The notes: generated by a model not told the origin, from the letters alone. A stretch of DNA of 10,194 bases from Gemmatimonadales bacterium (GCA_030601605.1 JAUVTI010000057.1:1-10194), one strand, 5' to 3'; shown: positions 1 through 7,304, counted from the first letter of the stretch. A program made the numbers and translations.

Positions 1-1
1 G

Positions 2-889
2 CAGGGAGCCCTGGTCATGTACCCGATCCACGAGTTCGGCAGCGAGGAGCAGCGCAAGGAGTGGCTGCCGCGGCTGGCGAGCGGGGAGCTCATCGGGTGC
101 TTCGGACTCACCGAGCCCGACTACGGCTCCAACCCGGGAGGGCTGATCACGGTGGCCCGGGAGGACGGCGACGAGTGGGTGCTGAACGGAGCCAAGATGT
201 GGATCACCAACGGCTCCGCAGCGCACGTGGCAATCATCTGGGCGAAGACCGGGGAGCTGGACGACATCAGGTCCATCCGCGGCTTCATCGTCCCCACCGA
301 TGTGAAGGGCTTCTCGGCCCTGGAGCAGAAGGGCAAGCTCTCGCTGCTGGCGAGCGACACGAGCGAGCTCGTGCTGGAGGACGTCCGGATACCGAAAGAC
401 TACATCCTGCCGAACAGCAAGGGGCTCAGGAGCCCGCTGATGTGTCTCACGCAGGCGCGCTACGGGATCGCGTGGGGCGTGATCGGATCCGCCATGGCGT
501 GCTACGATGAAGCGGTGAGCTACGCCAAGGAGCGGGTGCAGTTCGGCCGCCCGATCGCCGGCTTCCAGATCCAGCAGGCGCGTCTGGCCGAGATGCTCAC
601 GGAGATAACCAAAGCCCAGCTCCTCTGCCTCCAGCTCGGCCGCCTCAAGGATCGCGGCGACTACACGCCCGAGCAGGTGTCGCTGGCCAAGCGCAACAAC
701 GTGAACATGGCCACCGAGTGCGCGCGCGAGGCGCGGCGTCTGCTCGGCGCCAGCGGGATCCTGGCCGAGTACCAGGCCATGCGGCACATGGCGAACCTCG
801 AGAGCGTGTACACGTACGAGGGCACCCACGACGTCCACACGCTGGTTCTGGGACAGCAGATAACCGGTCTGAGCGCCTTCTGGGGCTGA
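2..889 (+). CDS. Glutaryl-CoA dehydrogenase-type acyl-CoA dehydrogenase, 5'-truncated
   Basis: The frame is open from base 2 at the left edge, so the N-terminal roughly 95-100 residues of a ~390-residue family protein lie outside. Seen: the FAD/substrate stretch GCFGLTEPDYGSNPGG and WITNG in the middle beta domain, then a helical C-terminal domain with RVQFGRPIAGFQIQQ and the catalytic-base motif TYEGTHDVH (Glu codon 818-820), followed by LVLGQQITG. The TYEGTHD(I/V)H and ALVLG-like ending is closer to glutaryl-CoA dehydrogenase than to short- or medium-chain enzymes. Family knowledge: GCDH oxidises and decarboxylates glutaryl-CoA to crotonyl-CoA in lysine, tryptophan and benzoate degradation, using ETF as electron acceptor. 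ETF and ETF-QO genes lie about 6.5 kb downstream. The substrate-binding Arg of human GCDH aligns about six codons left of the window, so substrate is not proven; a generic acyl-CoA dehydrogenase remains possible. The ATG at 17 is internal, not the true start. Confidence 0.88.
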   Translation, partial: QGALVMYPIHEFGSEEQRKEWLPRLASGELIGCFGLTEPDYGSNPGGLITVAREDGDEWVLNGAKMWITNGSAAHVAIIWAKTGELDDIRSIRGFIVPTDVKGFSALEQKGKLSLLASDTSELVLEDVRIPKDYILPNSKGLRSPLMCLTQARYGIAWGVIGSAMACYDEAVSYAKERVQFGRPIAGFQIQQARLAEMLTEITKAQLLCLQLGRLKDRGDYTPEQVSLAKRNNVNMATECAREARRLLGASGILAEYQAMRHMANLESVYTYEGTHDVHTLVLGQQITGLSAFWG

Positions 890-910
890 CACGGCCACCG
901 GTTGCCCTGG

Positions 911-926
911 CGGCCGGCACCGGCCG
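911..926. repeat. GC-rich inverted repeat after the acyl-CoA dehydrogenase gene
   Basis: CGGCCGG (911-917) and CCGGCCG (920-926) are perfect 7-base arms separated by CA. In RNA the innermost pair would open to give a 6-bp stem with a 4-base loop. It lies 21 bases after the dehydrogenase stop and 22 bases before the next start. No T-run follows (GAAACGAC), so a classical intrinsic terminator is not supported; it could be a U-less terminator, an RNA-processing hairpin or chance in GC-rich DNA. Confidence 0.4.
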
Positions 927-938
927 GAAACGACTCGC

Positions 939-943
939 GGAGG
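939..943 (+). promoter_or_regulatory. Ribosome binding site fixing the start of the PQQ dehydrogenase
   Basis: GGAGG lies 5 bases before ATG 949. This is what selects 949 over the much longer upstream in-frame extension, which runs back into the preceding dehydrogenase gene. Confidence 0.75.
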
Positions 944-948
944 TAGCG

Positions 949-2061
949 ATGCACTTGCTGCTCGCTGTGTTCCTGCTGCTCGCCTGCGGTGACAGCACAG
1001 AGCCCGGCAACACGCCGCTACAGCTCGCCGCAGTGGAGGTGGTGAACGGGCTCAACCGCCCGGTCCACCTCACCGCGCCGGTGGGCGACGCGCGGCTGTT
1101 CGTGGTGGAGCAGCCGGGCCGCATACGCATCGTCCAGGACGGCCAGCTCCTGCCGACGCCGTTTCTCGACATCGACTCCATCGTGCGCAGCACCGGCAAC
1201 GAGCAGGGGCTGTTCTCGCTGGCGTTCCATCCGCAGTACGCCGCGAACGGATTCTTCTACGTCAACTTCACCAACGAGAACGGCGATACCCGGGTGGCGC
1301 GCTACACCGTGACCGGGAACGCCAACGTCGCCGATCCGGGATCCAGGAAGGTCATCCTGGCAATAGACCAGCCGTTCGGGAACCACAACGGGGGACAGAT
1401 CGCGTTCGGGCCCGACGGCATGCTCTACGTCGGGACGGGCGACGGGGGGAGCGGGGGCGATCCGCTGGGTCACGGACAGAACCTGAACACGCTGCTCGGC
1501 GCGCTGCTCCGCATCGACGTTGATTCCGGCGATCCCTACGCGGTGCCCGGCGACAATCCGTTCGGTGACGAGATCTGGGGCTTCGGGCTGCGCAACCCGT
1601 GGCGCTTCTCGTTCGACGCTCCGTCGGCCATGATCTACATCGGCGACGTGGGGCAGAACGCGTGGGAGGAGGTCAACGTCGCGCCCGCCAATTCCGCCGC
1701 GCGCAACTACGGCTGGAACGTGATGGAGGGCAACGGCTGCTTCGGCGGCGGGAGCTGCAACCAGACCGGCATGACGCTCCCGGTCATCGTCTACCCGACC
1801 GGCTCCGAGGGATGCTCGGTGATCGGCGGATACGTGTATCGTGGGGCCGCCCTTCCCGACGTCATTGGCCACTATTTCTACTCCGACTGGTGCAACGGCT
1901 GGCTGCGCAGCTTCAAGTACGTGGGCGGCGCCGCGACCGAGCAGACGGAGTGGAACGTGGGCGATATCGGCAACGTGCTGTCGTTCGGCGTGGACGGGAA
2001 CGGCGAGCTCTACATTCTGTCGCAGAACGGCCGGGTGTATCGGCTGGTGCAGGCGTCCTGA
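949..2061 (+). CDS. PQQ-dependent sugar dehydrogenase (sorbosone/aldose dehydrogenase family), lipoprotein
   Basis: A 370-residue protein of the soluble glucose/sorbosone dehydrogenase six-bladed propeller family, which oxidises sugar aldehydes or aldoses with PQQ and Ca2+ outside the cytoplasm. Seen: N-terminal LFVVEQPGRIRIV blade; HNGGQIAFGPDGMLYVGTGD with His146 at the position of the family's catalytic base; GFGLRNPWRFSFD with Arg215; GDVGQNAWEEV; NYGW; GGYVYRG. Four cysteines (264, 270, 289, 315) fall in the C-terminal third and probably form disulfides, as in related exported members. The N-terminus is a short hydrophobic segment ending in LLLAC, a lipobox with Cys13, so a membrane-anchored periplasmic lipoprotein is likely. 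Odd: the segment has no Lys or Arg before it; starting at the in-frame CTG 907 would add an RKR-containing n-region, but the ribosome site favours ATG 949. An MFS gene follows after 6 bases. No PQQ synthesis genes are in view, and the true sugar substrate cannot be read. Confidence 0.88.
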   Translation: MHLLLAVFLLLACGDSTEPGNTPLQLAAVEVVNGLNRPVHLTAPVGDARLFVVEQPGRIRIVQDGQLLPTPFLDIDSIVRSTGNEQGLFSLAFHPQYAANGFFYVNFTNENGDTRVARYTVTGNANVADPGSRKVILAIDQPFGNHNGGQIAFGPDGMLYVGTGDGGSGGDPLGHGQNLNTLLGALLRIDVDSGDPYAVPGDNPFGDEIWGFGLRNPWRFSFDAPSAMIYIGDVGQNAWEEVNVAPANSAARNYGWNVMEGNGCFGGGSCNQTGMTLPVIVYPTGSEGCSVIGGYVYRGAALPDVIGHYFYSDWCNGWLRSFKYVGGAATEQTEWNVGDIGNVLSFGVDGNGELYILSQNGRVYRLVQAS

Positions 2062-2067
2062 TTCGAG

Positions 2068-3246
2068 GTGCGGCCGCCGCTTCTGCGTGACCCCAATCTC
2101 CACGTGGTCTTCAGTGTCACGCTGATGGCCATGTTGGGCGTGTCCAGCATCACGCCCGCGTTCCCCCAGATATCCCAGGCGCTGGACGTCACGCCGCAGG
2201 CGGTGGGGCTCCTCATATCCGTGTTCACGTTGCCCGGAGTGGTGCTCACGCCCTTCCTGGGCATCCTGGCCGACCGGGTGGGGCGGAAGGCGATCCTCGT
2301 GCCGTCGCTGTTCCTGTTCGGGATCGCCGGGGCTGCGTGTGGGCTGGCTCGCGATTTCGACGTACTCATGGGGCTCAGGCTGCTCCAGGGCGTCGGGGCC
2401 GCGGCCCTGGGCTCGCTCAACCTCACGATCATCGGCGACCTGTACGAAGGGCACCGTCGCACCACCGCGATGGGCTACAACGCATCCGCACTCAGCGTGG
2501 GAACCGCCGTGTACCCCGCTATTGGCGGAGCGCTCGCGATCATCGCCTGGTACATGCCGTTCTTCCTGTCGATCCTGGCGGTCCCCGTGGGACTGATCGT
2601 GTTGTTCGTGCTCGACATTCCCGAGCACCACCCGCCGAGCGATCTCAAGGCGTACCTGACGGGCGCGCTGCGAATGATGAAGAACCGCGTCGTGCTCGCG
2701 ATGTTCGCCGCCGGGGTCGTCACGTTCATCCTGATCTACGGGGCGTTCCTCACCTACCTGCCGTTCGTGCTGGAGGGGTCGTTCCGAGCGGACTCCTTCG
2801 GGATCGGCCTCGCCATCGCGGCGGCGTCTGTGACGACGGCCGTGGCGGCGTTCTACCTGGGGCGGCTGGTGCGGACTTGGGGAGAGGGCCGCCTAGTGAA
2901 GGCGGGTTTCCTGCTGTACGTGGTCACGCTGCTCGCGATGCCGTTCGCGCCTCGGCTCGGCGTGCTGGTGCTGATCATCATGGTGTTCGGGCTGGGGAAC
3001 GGGATCAACATCCCCAGCTTCCTGACGATCGTCGCGGGCTCCACGCCCGGCGAGTTCCGGGCCGTCTTCATGTCGGTGAACGGGATGCTGCTGCGGCTGG
3101 GGCAGACTCTGGGACCGCTCATCGCGGGCGCGGCCTATGCCGGGCTTGGGCTGACCGCCGTGTTCCTCGTGAGCGCCGCCCTGGCGGCAGCTACGCTCGT
3201 GGGGCTCGTCCTGCTGGTCCCTGACCGCGCCGTGCAGCGCGTGTAG
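2068..3246 (+). CDS. MFS transporter, DHA1-like 12-TM efflux family
   Basis: A 392-residue integral membrane protein with about 12 hydrophobic helices in two halves, split by a charged cytoplasmic loop near residues 188-210 (PEHHPPSDLKAYLTGALRMMKNR). The major facilitator motif A is clear between TM2 and TM3: GILADRVGRKAIL, residues 65-77, with the conserved Asp69, Arg70, Arg73 and Lys74. A motif C-like stretch GTAVYPAIGGAL sits in TM5, typical of proton-driven efflux (drug:H+ antiporter, AraJ-like) members. Start is GTG 2068, only 6 bases after the PQQ dehydrogenase stop, with no strong ribosome site (GAG abuts the start), so translation is probably coupled; the next in-frame candidates (GTG 2104, ATG 2125) would cut into TM1. 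Substrate is unknown: neighbours hint at a sugar acid or metabolite exporter, but a drug-type substrate is equally compatible. Confidence 0.9.
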   Translation: MRPPLLRDPNLHVVFSVTLMAMLGVSSITPAFPQISQALDVTPQAVGLLISVFTLPGVVLTPFLGILADRVGRKAILVPSLFLFGIAGAACGLARDFDVLMGLRLLQGVGAAALGSLNLTIIGDLYEGHRRTTAMGYNASALSVGTAVYPAIGGALAIIAWYMPFFLSILAVPVGLIVLFVLDIPEHHPPSDLKAYLTGALRMMKNRVVLAMFAAGVVTFILIYGAFLTYLPFVLEGSFRADSFGIGLAIAAASVTTAVAAFYLGRLVRTWGEGRLVKAGFLLYVVTLLAMPFAPRLGVLVLIIMVFGLGNGINIPSFLTIVAGSTPGEFRAVFMSVNGMLLRLGQTLGPLIAGAAYAGLGLTAVFLVSAALAAATLVGLVLLVPDRAVQRV

Positions 3247-3259
3247 ATTCTGAAGTGCC

Positions 3260-5275
3260 ATGAATCGCAAGCAGGCCGAGCAGCGCACGCGCGAGCTGCA
3301 CACACAGATCCGTCACCATGACTACCTGTACTACGTCAAGGACGCCCCCGAGATCTCGGATGAGGCGTACGACGAGCTGTACCGGGAGCTCGAGGATCTG
3401 GAGCAGCGCCATCCCGAGCTCGTGACCCCCGACTCGCCCACTCAGCGGGTGGGCGGGCGCGCGCTCGACAAGTTCCCCAGCGTACGGCACACCGCGCCGA
3501 TGTTGAGCCTGGACTCCAGCCAGGAAGTGGCCCAGCTCGAGCGGTTCGACGAGCGGGTGCGCAAGGCGGCCGAAGGCGAGATCGCATCCGTGGTCGCTCC
3601 CAAGCTGGATGGCGCATCGGTCGAGCTGGTGTACGAGGAGGGGGTCCTGGTGCGCGCCTCCACGCGCGGGGACGGGCGCACCGGAGAGGGGATCACCGAG
3701 AACGTGCGAACCATCCGCGCCGCCCCGCTCCGGCTGCACGACGGCAAGCGCTCCGTGCCCGGTCTCCTCGCCGTGCGCGGCGAGGTGATCATGCGCGTCG
3801 CCGCGTTCGAGCAGTTGAACGAGCGGTTGTTGGAGCAGGGCAGGGAGCCGTTCGCCAACCCGCGCAACGCCGCAGCCGGCTCACTGCGGCAGCTCGATCC
3901 CCAGATCACCGCCCAGCGCCCACTCGATCTCTACGTGTACGACCTGCTCGCGAGCGAGGGCGCGAGCATGGAGACCCAGTGGGAAGTGCTCACGGCGCTC
4001 TCCGATTGGGGCTTCCCGGTGAACGAGCTGGCCAGGCGGGTGAGCTCGGTGGATGAGATCGTAGAGTACCACGCGGAGCTCCACGAACAGCGTGACGACT
4101 TGCCGTACGAGATTGACGGTGTGGTGATCAAGCTCGACGGGCTCGCGCAGCGTGACGAGCTGGGCGAGACCTCGCACCACCCGCGCGGGGCGTACGCGTT
4201 CAAGTTCCCGCCGCGCAAGGAAGTGACCCGCGTCCTCGCCATCGCGGCGAGCGTGGGCCGCACCGGCGCCGTGACGCCCATCGCAATGCTCCGGCCCGTC
4301 GAGCTCGGCGGGGTGACAGTGAGCCGGGCCAGCCTGCACAACCGCGAGGAGGTGGCGCGCAAGGACATCCGCGCGGGCGACCGCGTGCGAGTGCAGCGCG
4401 CGGGCGATGTGATCCCGCAGGTACTGGAGCGCGTGGATGAGCCGGGGCGCAAGCGCAAGCCGCGGTTCCGGATGCCGGCGAAGTGCCCGTCGTGCGGCAC
4501 GGCGCTGATCGAGCGCGGCCCCTTCACTGTCTGCCCCAACGGCTTCGAGTGCCCGGCGCAGCTCGCGGGCCGGATCCAGCATCTGGCCGGGCGCGACGCG
4601 CTGGACATCGAGGGACTCGGCGAGGAGACAGCCAGGCTGCTCGTCGCAGAGGGACTGGTGAAGCAGCTGCCGGACCTGTTCGATCTCAGCGCCGAGCGAC
4701 TCGTCGAGCTGGAGGGGTTCGCGGAGAAGTCAGCCGGCAGTCTGGTGGATGGAATCGCGCGCGCCGGCTCCGACGTCGAGTTGCACCGGTTCCTCGTTGC
4801 CCTGGGGATCCCCGAGGTGGGTGTCGCCGTGGCGCGGGACCTCGCACGACACTTCGGCTCTCTGGGCGCGCTGCGTGAAGCGTCCACGGAGCAGCTCGAG
4901 GCCGTTCCCGGTGTCGGGCCCAAGATGGCCGAGCAGATCGAGGGCTTCTTCGGCGACGCCCACAACCGTGCGATCCTGGAGCGGCTGGAGGACAAGGTGA
5001 CGGTCGCGGAGGCCGAGGGCGCCGCCGCGGACATCCTTGCGGGCCTCAAGATCGTGTTTACGGGCAGCCTCGAGCGCATGACCCGCCGCGATGCGAAGCA
5101 GTTGGTCGAATCGCTCGGCGGGCGCGTATCCTCGTCGGTGAGCAAGGAGACCGCATACGTGGTCGTGGGCGCGAGCCCGGGCTCCAAGCACGACGACGCG
5201 CAGCGACTCGGCGTCACGATCCTCACCGAAGACGAATTCCTCGACCTGCTCCGCTCCAGGGGAGCAGAGTTCTAG
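3260..5275 (+). CDS. ligA: NAD+-dependent DNA ligase LigA
   Basis: A 671-residue ligase, full family length, sealing nicks with NAD+ in replication and repair. Domains in order: Ia (about 1-65; HHDYLYYVKDAPEISDEAYD, the NMN-binding part); adenylation domain with adenylated Lys115 in PKLDG, then TRGDG, VRGEVIM, FANPRNAAAGSLRQLDP, YEIDGVVIK and AFKFPP; OB fold (VGRTGAVTPIAMLRPVELGG, RAGDVIPQV); zinc finger with Cys409, 412, 425 and 431; helix-hairpin-helix region (about 440-580; DIEGLGEETA, VPGVGPKMAEQI); BRCT domain (about 594-668; GLKIVFTGSLERMTRRDAK). All catalytic landmarks are intact. Compared with E. coli LigA, several usually conserved spots differ: KLDGAS instead of KLDGLA, GEGIT (Gly144) instead of GEDIT, and PRGAYAFKF (Gly310) instead of PRWAVAFKF. 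Hence it could be a second, repair-oriented LigA. Start ATG 3260 lies 13 bases after the MFS stop with a weak GAAG site; polX follows with no gap. Confidence 0.96.
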   Translation: MNRKQAEQRTRELHTQIRHHDYLYYVKDAPEISDEAYDELYRELEDLEQRHPELVTPDSPTQRVGGRALDKFPSVRHTAPMLSLDSSQEVAQLERFDERVRKAAEGEIASVVAPKLDGASVELVYEEGVLVRASTRGDGRTGEGITENVRTIRAAPLRLHDGKRSVPGLLAVRGEVIMRVAAFEQLNERLLEQGREPFANPRNAAAGSLRQLDPQITAQRPLDLYVYDLLASEGASMETQWEVLTALSDWGFPVNELARRVSSVDEIVEYHAELHEQRDDLPYEIDGVVIKLDGLAQRDELGETSHHPRGAYAFKFPPRKEVTRVLAIAASVGRTGAVTPIAMLRPVELGGVTVSRASLHNREEVARKDIRAGDRVRVQRAGDVIPQVLERVDEPGRKRKPRFRMPAKCPSCGTALIERGPFTVCPNGFECPAQLAGRIQHLAGRDALDIEGLGEETARLLVAEGLVKQLPDLFDLSAERLVELEGFAEKSAGSLVDGIARAGSDVELHRFLVALGIPEVGVAVARDLARHFGSLGALREASTEQLEAVPGVGPKMAEQIEGFFGDAHNRAILERLEDKVTVAEAEGAAADILAGLKIVFTGSLERMTRRDAKQLVESLGGRVSSSVSKETAYVVVGASPGSKHDDAQRLGVTILTEDEFLDLLRSRGAEF

Positions 5276-7012
5276 GTGGAGAACCTCGAGATCTCCCGCG
5301 TCCTGGAGGACGTGGCCGCGCTGCTCGAAATCCAGGGCGCAAACCCGTTCCGGATCCGCGCCTACCAGAACGCGGCGCGCGTCGTGGAGTCGCACTCCAC
5401 GCCGCTGAAGAGAATGGTGCAGGAGGAGACCGACCTCACCGAGCTGCCCGGCATCGGCAAGGGAATCGCGGCCGACATCACGCAACTCCTGTCCGAGGGC
5501 AAGCTCGGCACGTTGGAAGAGCTTGCCGAGACCGTCCCCCTATCGCTCATCGAGCTCACCCGGCTTCCAGGCGTGGGCGCCAAGCGCGCACGCAAGTTGT
5601 GGGATGAGCTGGGGATCGAGACGATCGACCAGCTGGAGGAAGCGGCTGCGGCCGGGGACGTGGCCGCGCTCGCCGGGTTCGGCGCCAAGAGCCAGGAGAA
5701 GATCCTGCGGGGGATCGAGGCGCACCGGAGGCGCATCGGACGATTCAAGCTCTCCGACGCCGACCAGTATGTGGAGCCGCTGCTGGCGCACCTGCGGGCG
5801 CTTCCGGCGGTGCAGCGTCTCGAGGTGGCGGGCAGCTATCGGCGCCGCCGCGAGACAGTGGGCGACATAGACCTCCTGGCGATCGCGACCGAGCCCCAGG
5901 AGGTGGTCGAGGGGTTCACGTCGTACCCGGACGTGAAGAGCGTGGAGCTGGCCGGCGATACGAAAGTCACCGTCGTGCTGCGCTCGGGGCTCCAGGTGGA
6001 TCTCAGGATCCTGCTCCCCGAGAGCTACGGCGCGGCGCTGCAGTACTTCTCGGGCTCCAAGGAACACAACGTCAAGCTGCGCAAGCGGGCGGTGGCGCAG
6101 GGGCTGAGTATTTCGGAGTACGGCGTCATCAGGGCCGGCGAGGGCGGGGGAGAGCGGGGCGAGCTCGTGGCTGGACGGGAGGAAGCAGACGTGTACGAGG
6201 CCGTGGGGCTGCCCTGGATCGCTCCGGAGCTGCGCGAGGACCGCGGTGAGATCGAGGCGGCGCTGGCCGGGGAGCTGCCGCAGCTCATCTCGCTCGAGGA
6301 CATCCGCGGCGACCTCCAGATGCACTCCACCTGGTCCGACGGCAAACAGTCCATCGAGGAGATGCTCGAGGGCTGTGTGGCGCGCGGCTACGAGTACTTC
6401 GCCATGACCGACCACAGCAAGGCGCTGGCCATGACCGGCGGACTGGACGCGGCGAAACTGAGGAAGCAGTGGGAGGAGATAGCCGAGGTCCAGGAGCGTC
6501 ATCCGGAGATTCGGATCCTGCGCGGCATGGAGGTGGACATCCTGGCCGACGGGGAGCTGGACCTGGAAGACGAGATGCTGGCCGAGCTGGACGTGGTGCT
6601 GGTGTCGGTCCACTCGCGCTTCGACCTGCCGCATGCGCAGCAGACGGAGCGCATCCTCGAGGCGGTGCGGCACCCCGCCGTGAACATCCTGGCCCATCCG
6701 ACCGGCCGGCTCATCAACCGGCGCGACGAGATGAGCTTCGATCTGGAGGAGGTGCTCCGATGCGCCGCCGAGCATGAGGTGGTAGTGGAACTCAACGCGC
6801 ACCCGGACCGGCTGGATCTCAGGGATTCACACCTCATTCGGGCCCGGGAGCTGGGTCTCGAGGTCGTGATCAGCACAGACGCTCATCGCGTGGACGACCT
6901 GGCGCTCATGCGTTATGGAGTGGAGCAGGCGCGGCGGGCCTGGCTCACCCCGAATGATGTGATCAACGCCTACCCCCTGAAGCGGTTGCTCGAGACGCTT
7001 TCCCGCGGTTGA
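5276..7012 (+). CDS. polX: PolX family DNA polymerase with PHP exonuclease domain
   Basis: A 578-residue two-module bacterial PolX. Residues 1-320 are the PolX core: 8-kDa domain (NPFRIRAYQNAARVVES), two helix-hairpin-helix motifs (LPGIGKGIAADI; LPGVGAKRARKL), the nucleotidyl transferase palm GSYRRRRETVGDIDLL with metal ligands Asp197 and Asp199 and third Asp242 in LQVDLRIL, then YFSGSKEHN. Residues about 343-575 are the PHP metal-dependent 3'-5' exonuclease: DLQMHSTWSDG (346-356), TDHSK (His380), GMEVDI (Glu419, Asp421), VHSRF (His446), AHPTGR (His474) and STDAH (Asp535, His537). The usual first H of the HxH pair is Gln348. Family role: filling short gaps and trimming ends in base-excision and related repair. 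GTG 5276 directly follows the ligA TAG; the N-terminus fits family starts closely, so this start is sound and expression is almost certainly coupled to ligA. Confidence 0.95.
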   Translation: MENLEISRVLEDVAALLEIQGANPFRIRAYQNAARVVESHSTPLKRMVQEETDLTELPGIGKGIAADITQLLSEGKLGTLEELAETVPLSLIELTRLPGVGAKRARKLWDELGIETIDQLEEAAAAGDVAALAGFGAKSQEKILRGIEAHRRRIGRFKLSDADQYVEPLLAHLRALPAVQRLEVAGSYRRRRETVGDIDLLAIATEPQEVVEGFTSYPDVKSVELAGDTKVTVVLRSGLQVDLRILLPESYGAALQYFSGSKEHNVKLRKRAVAQGLSISEYGVIRAGEGGGERGELVAGREEADVYEAVGLPWIAPELREDRGEIEAALAGELPQLISLEDIRGDLQMHSTWSDGKQSIEEMLEGCVARGYEYFAMTDHSKALAMTGGLDAAKLRKQWEEIAEVQERHPEIRILRGMEVDILADGELDLEDEMLAELDVVLVSVHSRFDLPHAQQTERILEAVRHPAVNILAHPTGRLINRRDEMSFDLEEVLRCAAEHEVVVELNAHPDRLDLRDSHLIRARELGLEVVISTDAHRVDDLALMRYGVEQARRAWLTPNDVINAYPLKRLLETLSRG

Positions 7013-7030
7013 TTTTCAGAGCAGGCTGGT

Positions 7031-7045
7031 GCCGGTAGCTCCGGC
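7031..7045. repeat. Short inverted repeat downstream of polX
   Basis: GCCGG (7031-7035) and CCGGC (7041-7045) flank a TAGCT loop, giving a possible 5-bp hairpin 18 bases after the polX stop. No T-run follows. Too short to call a terminator; recorded because the other two larger gaps also hold a CCGG-based inverted repeat. Confidence 0.25.
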
Positions 7046-7061
7046 CTACATCGAACCTCCC

Positions 7062-7068
7062 AAAGGAG
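7062..7068 (+). promoter_or_regulatory. Strong ribosome binding site for the CDGSH gene, preceded by a complementary CCTCC
   Basis: AAAGGAG lies 6 bases before ATG 7075 and fixes that start. CTCC at 7057-7060 can pair with GGAG at 7065-7068 around a CAAA loop, which could partly mask the site; with only 4 bp this is weak. Confidence 0.7.
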
Positions 7069-7074
7069 CAGGCA

Positions 7075-7266
7075 ATGGCGACCATCAAGGTCCGCAAGGA
7101 CGGGCCATACCTCGTGACCGGCGGCGCGGAGATCACCGACGCCGAGGGCAATCCGATCGAGGCCAAGAACAACGACAATTTCGCGCTCTGCCGCTGCGGC
7201 AAGTCGCAGAACAAGCCGTTCTGCGACGGCGCGCACTCGGTCACCGGGTTCACGGACGGGAAGTAG
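7075..7266 (+). CDS. CDGSH-type [2Fe-2S] iron-sulfur protein, small
   Basis: A 63-residue soluble protein with one CDGSH domain: CRCGKSQNKPFCDGAH, giving the three-cysteine, one-histidine cluster ligands Cys39, Cys41, Cys50 and His54 (C-x-C-x8-C-x3-H). The leading ITDAEGNPIEAKNNDNFALC stretch and the trailing TGF are usual in bacterial single-domain members. There is no membrane anchor or signal peptide, so it should be cytoplasmic. The family binds a labile, redox-active 2Fe-2S cluster involved in electron or cluster transfer; specific partners are mostly unknown in bacteria. It sits 62 bases after polX and 87 bases before etfB, with its own strong ribosome site. The position next to ETF genes suggests, without proving, a role around flavin or quinone electron transfer. 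Confidence 0.93.
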   Translation: MATIKVRKDGPYLVTGGAEITDAEGNPIEAKNNDNFALCRCGKSQNKPFCDGAHSVTGFTDGK

Positions 7267-7304
7267 CGCGTTGCAGCGCCCCGGACGCAGCGATAGCTTC
7301 CGCA

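Noticed and set aside
911..926. Intrinsic terminator after the acyl-CoA dehydrogenase
   Set aside because: The stem is good, but GAAACGAC follows instead of a T-run, so it is kept only as an inverted repeat.
718..948. Start of the PQQ dehydrogenase at ATG 718
   Set aside because: It would overlap the acyl-CoA dehydrogenase by 170 bases with Arg/Ala-rich sequence foreign to the family; ATG 949 has a good ribosome site and begins a lipoprotein signal.
1018..2631. 537-codon open frame on the - strand across the PQQ dehydrogenase and MFS genes
   Set aside because: Its product is a low-complexity His/Arg/Glu/Val mix with no recognisable motif, and it runs antisense to two clear protein families. 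Long antisense frames are expected in GC-rich genes.
3931..5226. 431-codon - strand frame inside ligA
   Set aside because: Ser/Arg/Thr-rich composition typical of a codon-shadow; ligA on the + strand has every catalytic motif.
6311..6343. PolX as a degenerate, exonuclease-dead protein
   Set aside because: Only one ligand position is changed and all others are intact; from memory this Gln also occurs in other PolX proteins, so inactivity is not supported.
5540..6802. 420-codon - strand frame inside polX
   Set aside because: His/Leu/Arg-rich shadow with no domain; polX is intact on the + strand.
7271..7299. Sigma-70 promoter upstream of etfB (TTGCAG, 17-base spacer, TAGCTT)
   Set aside because: The -10 matches the consensus at only three of six positions; too weak to list as a feature, mentioned only with the palindrome.
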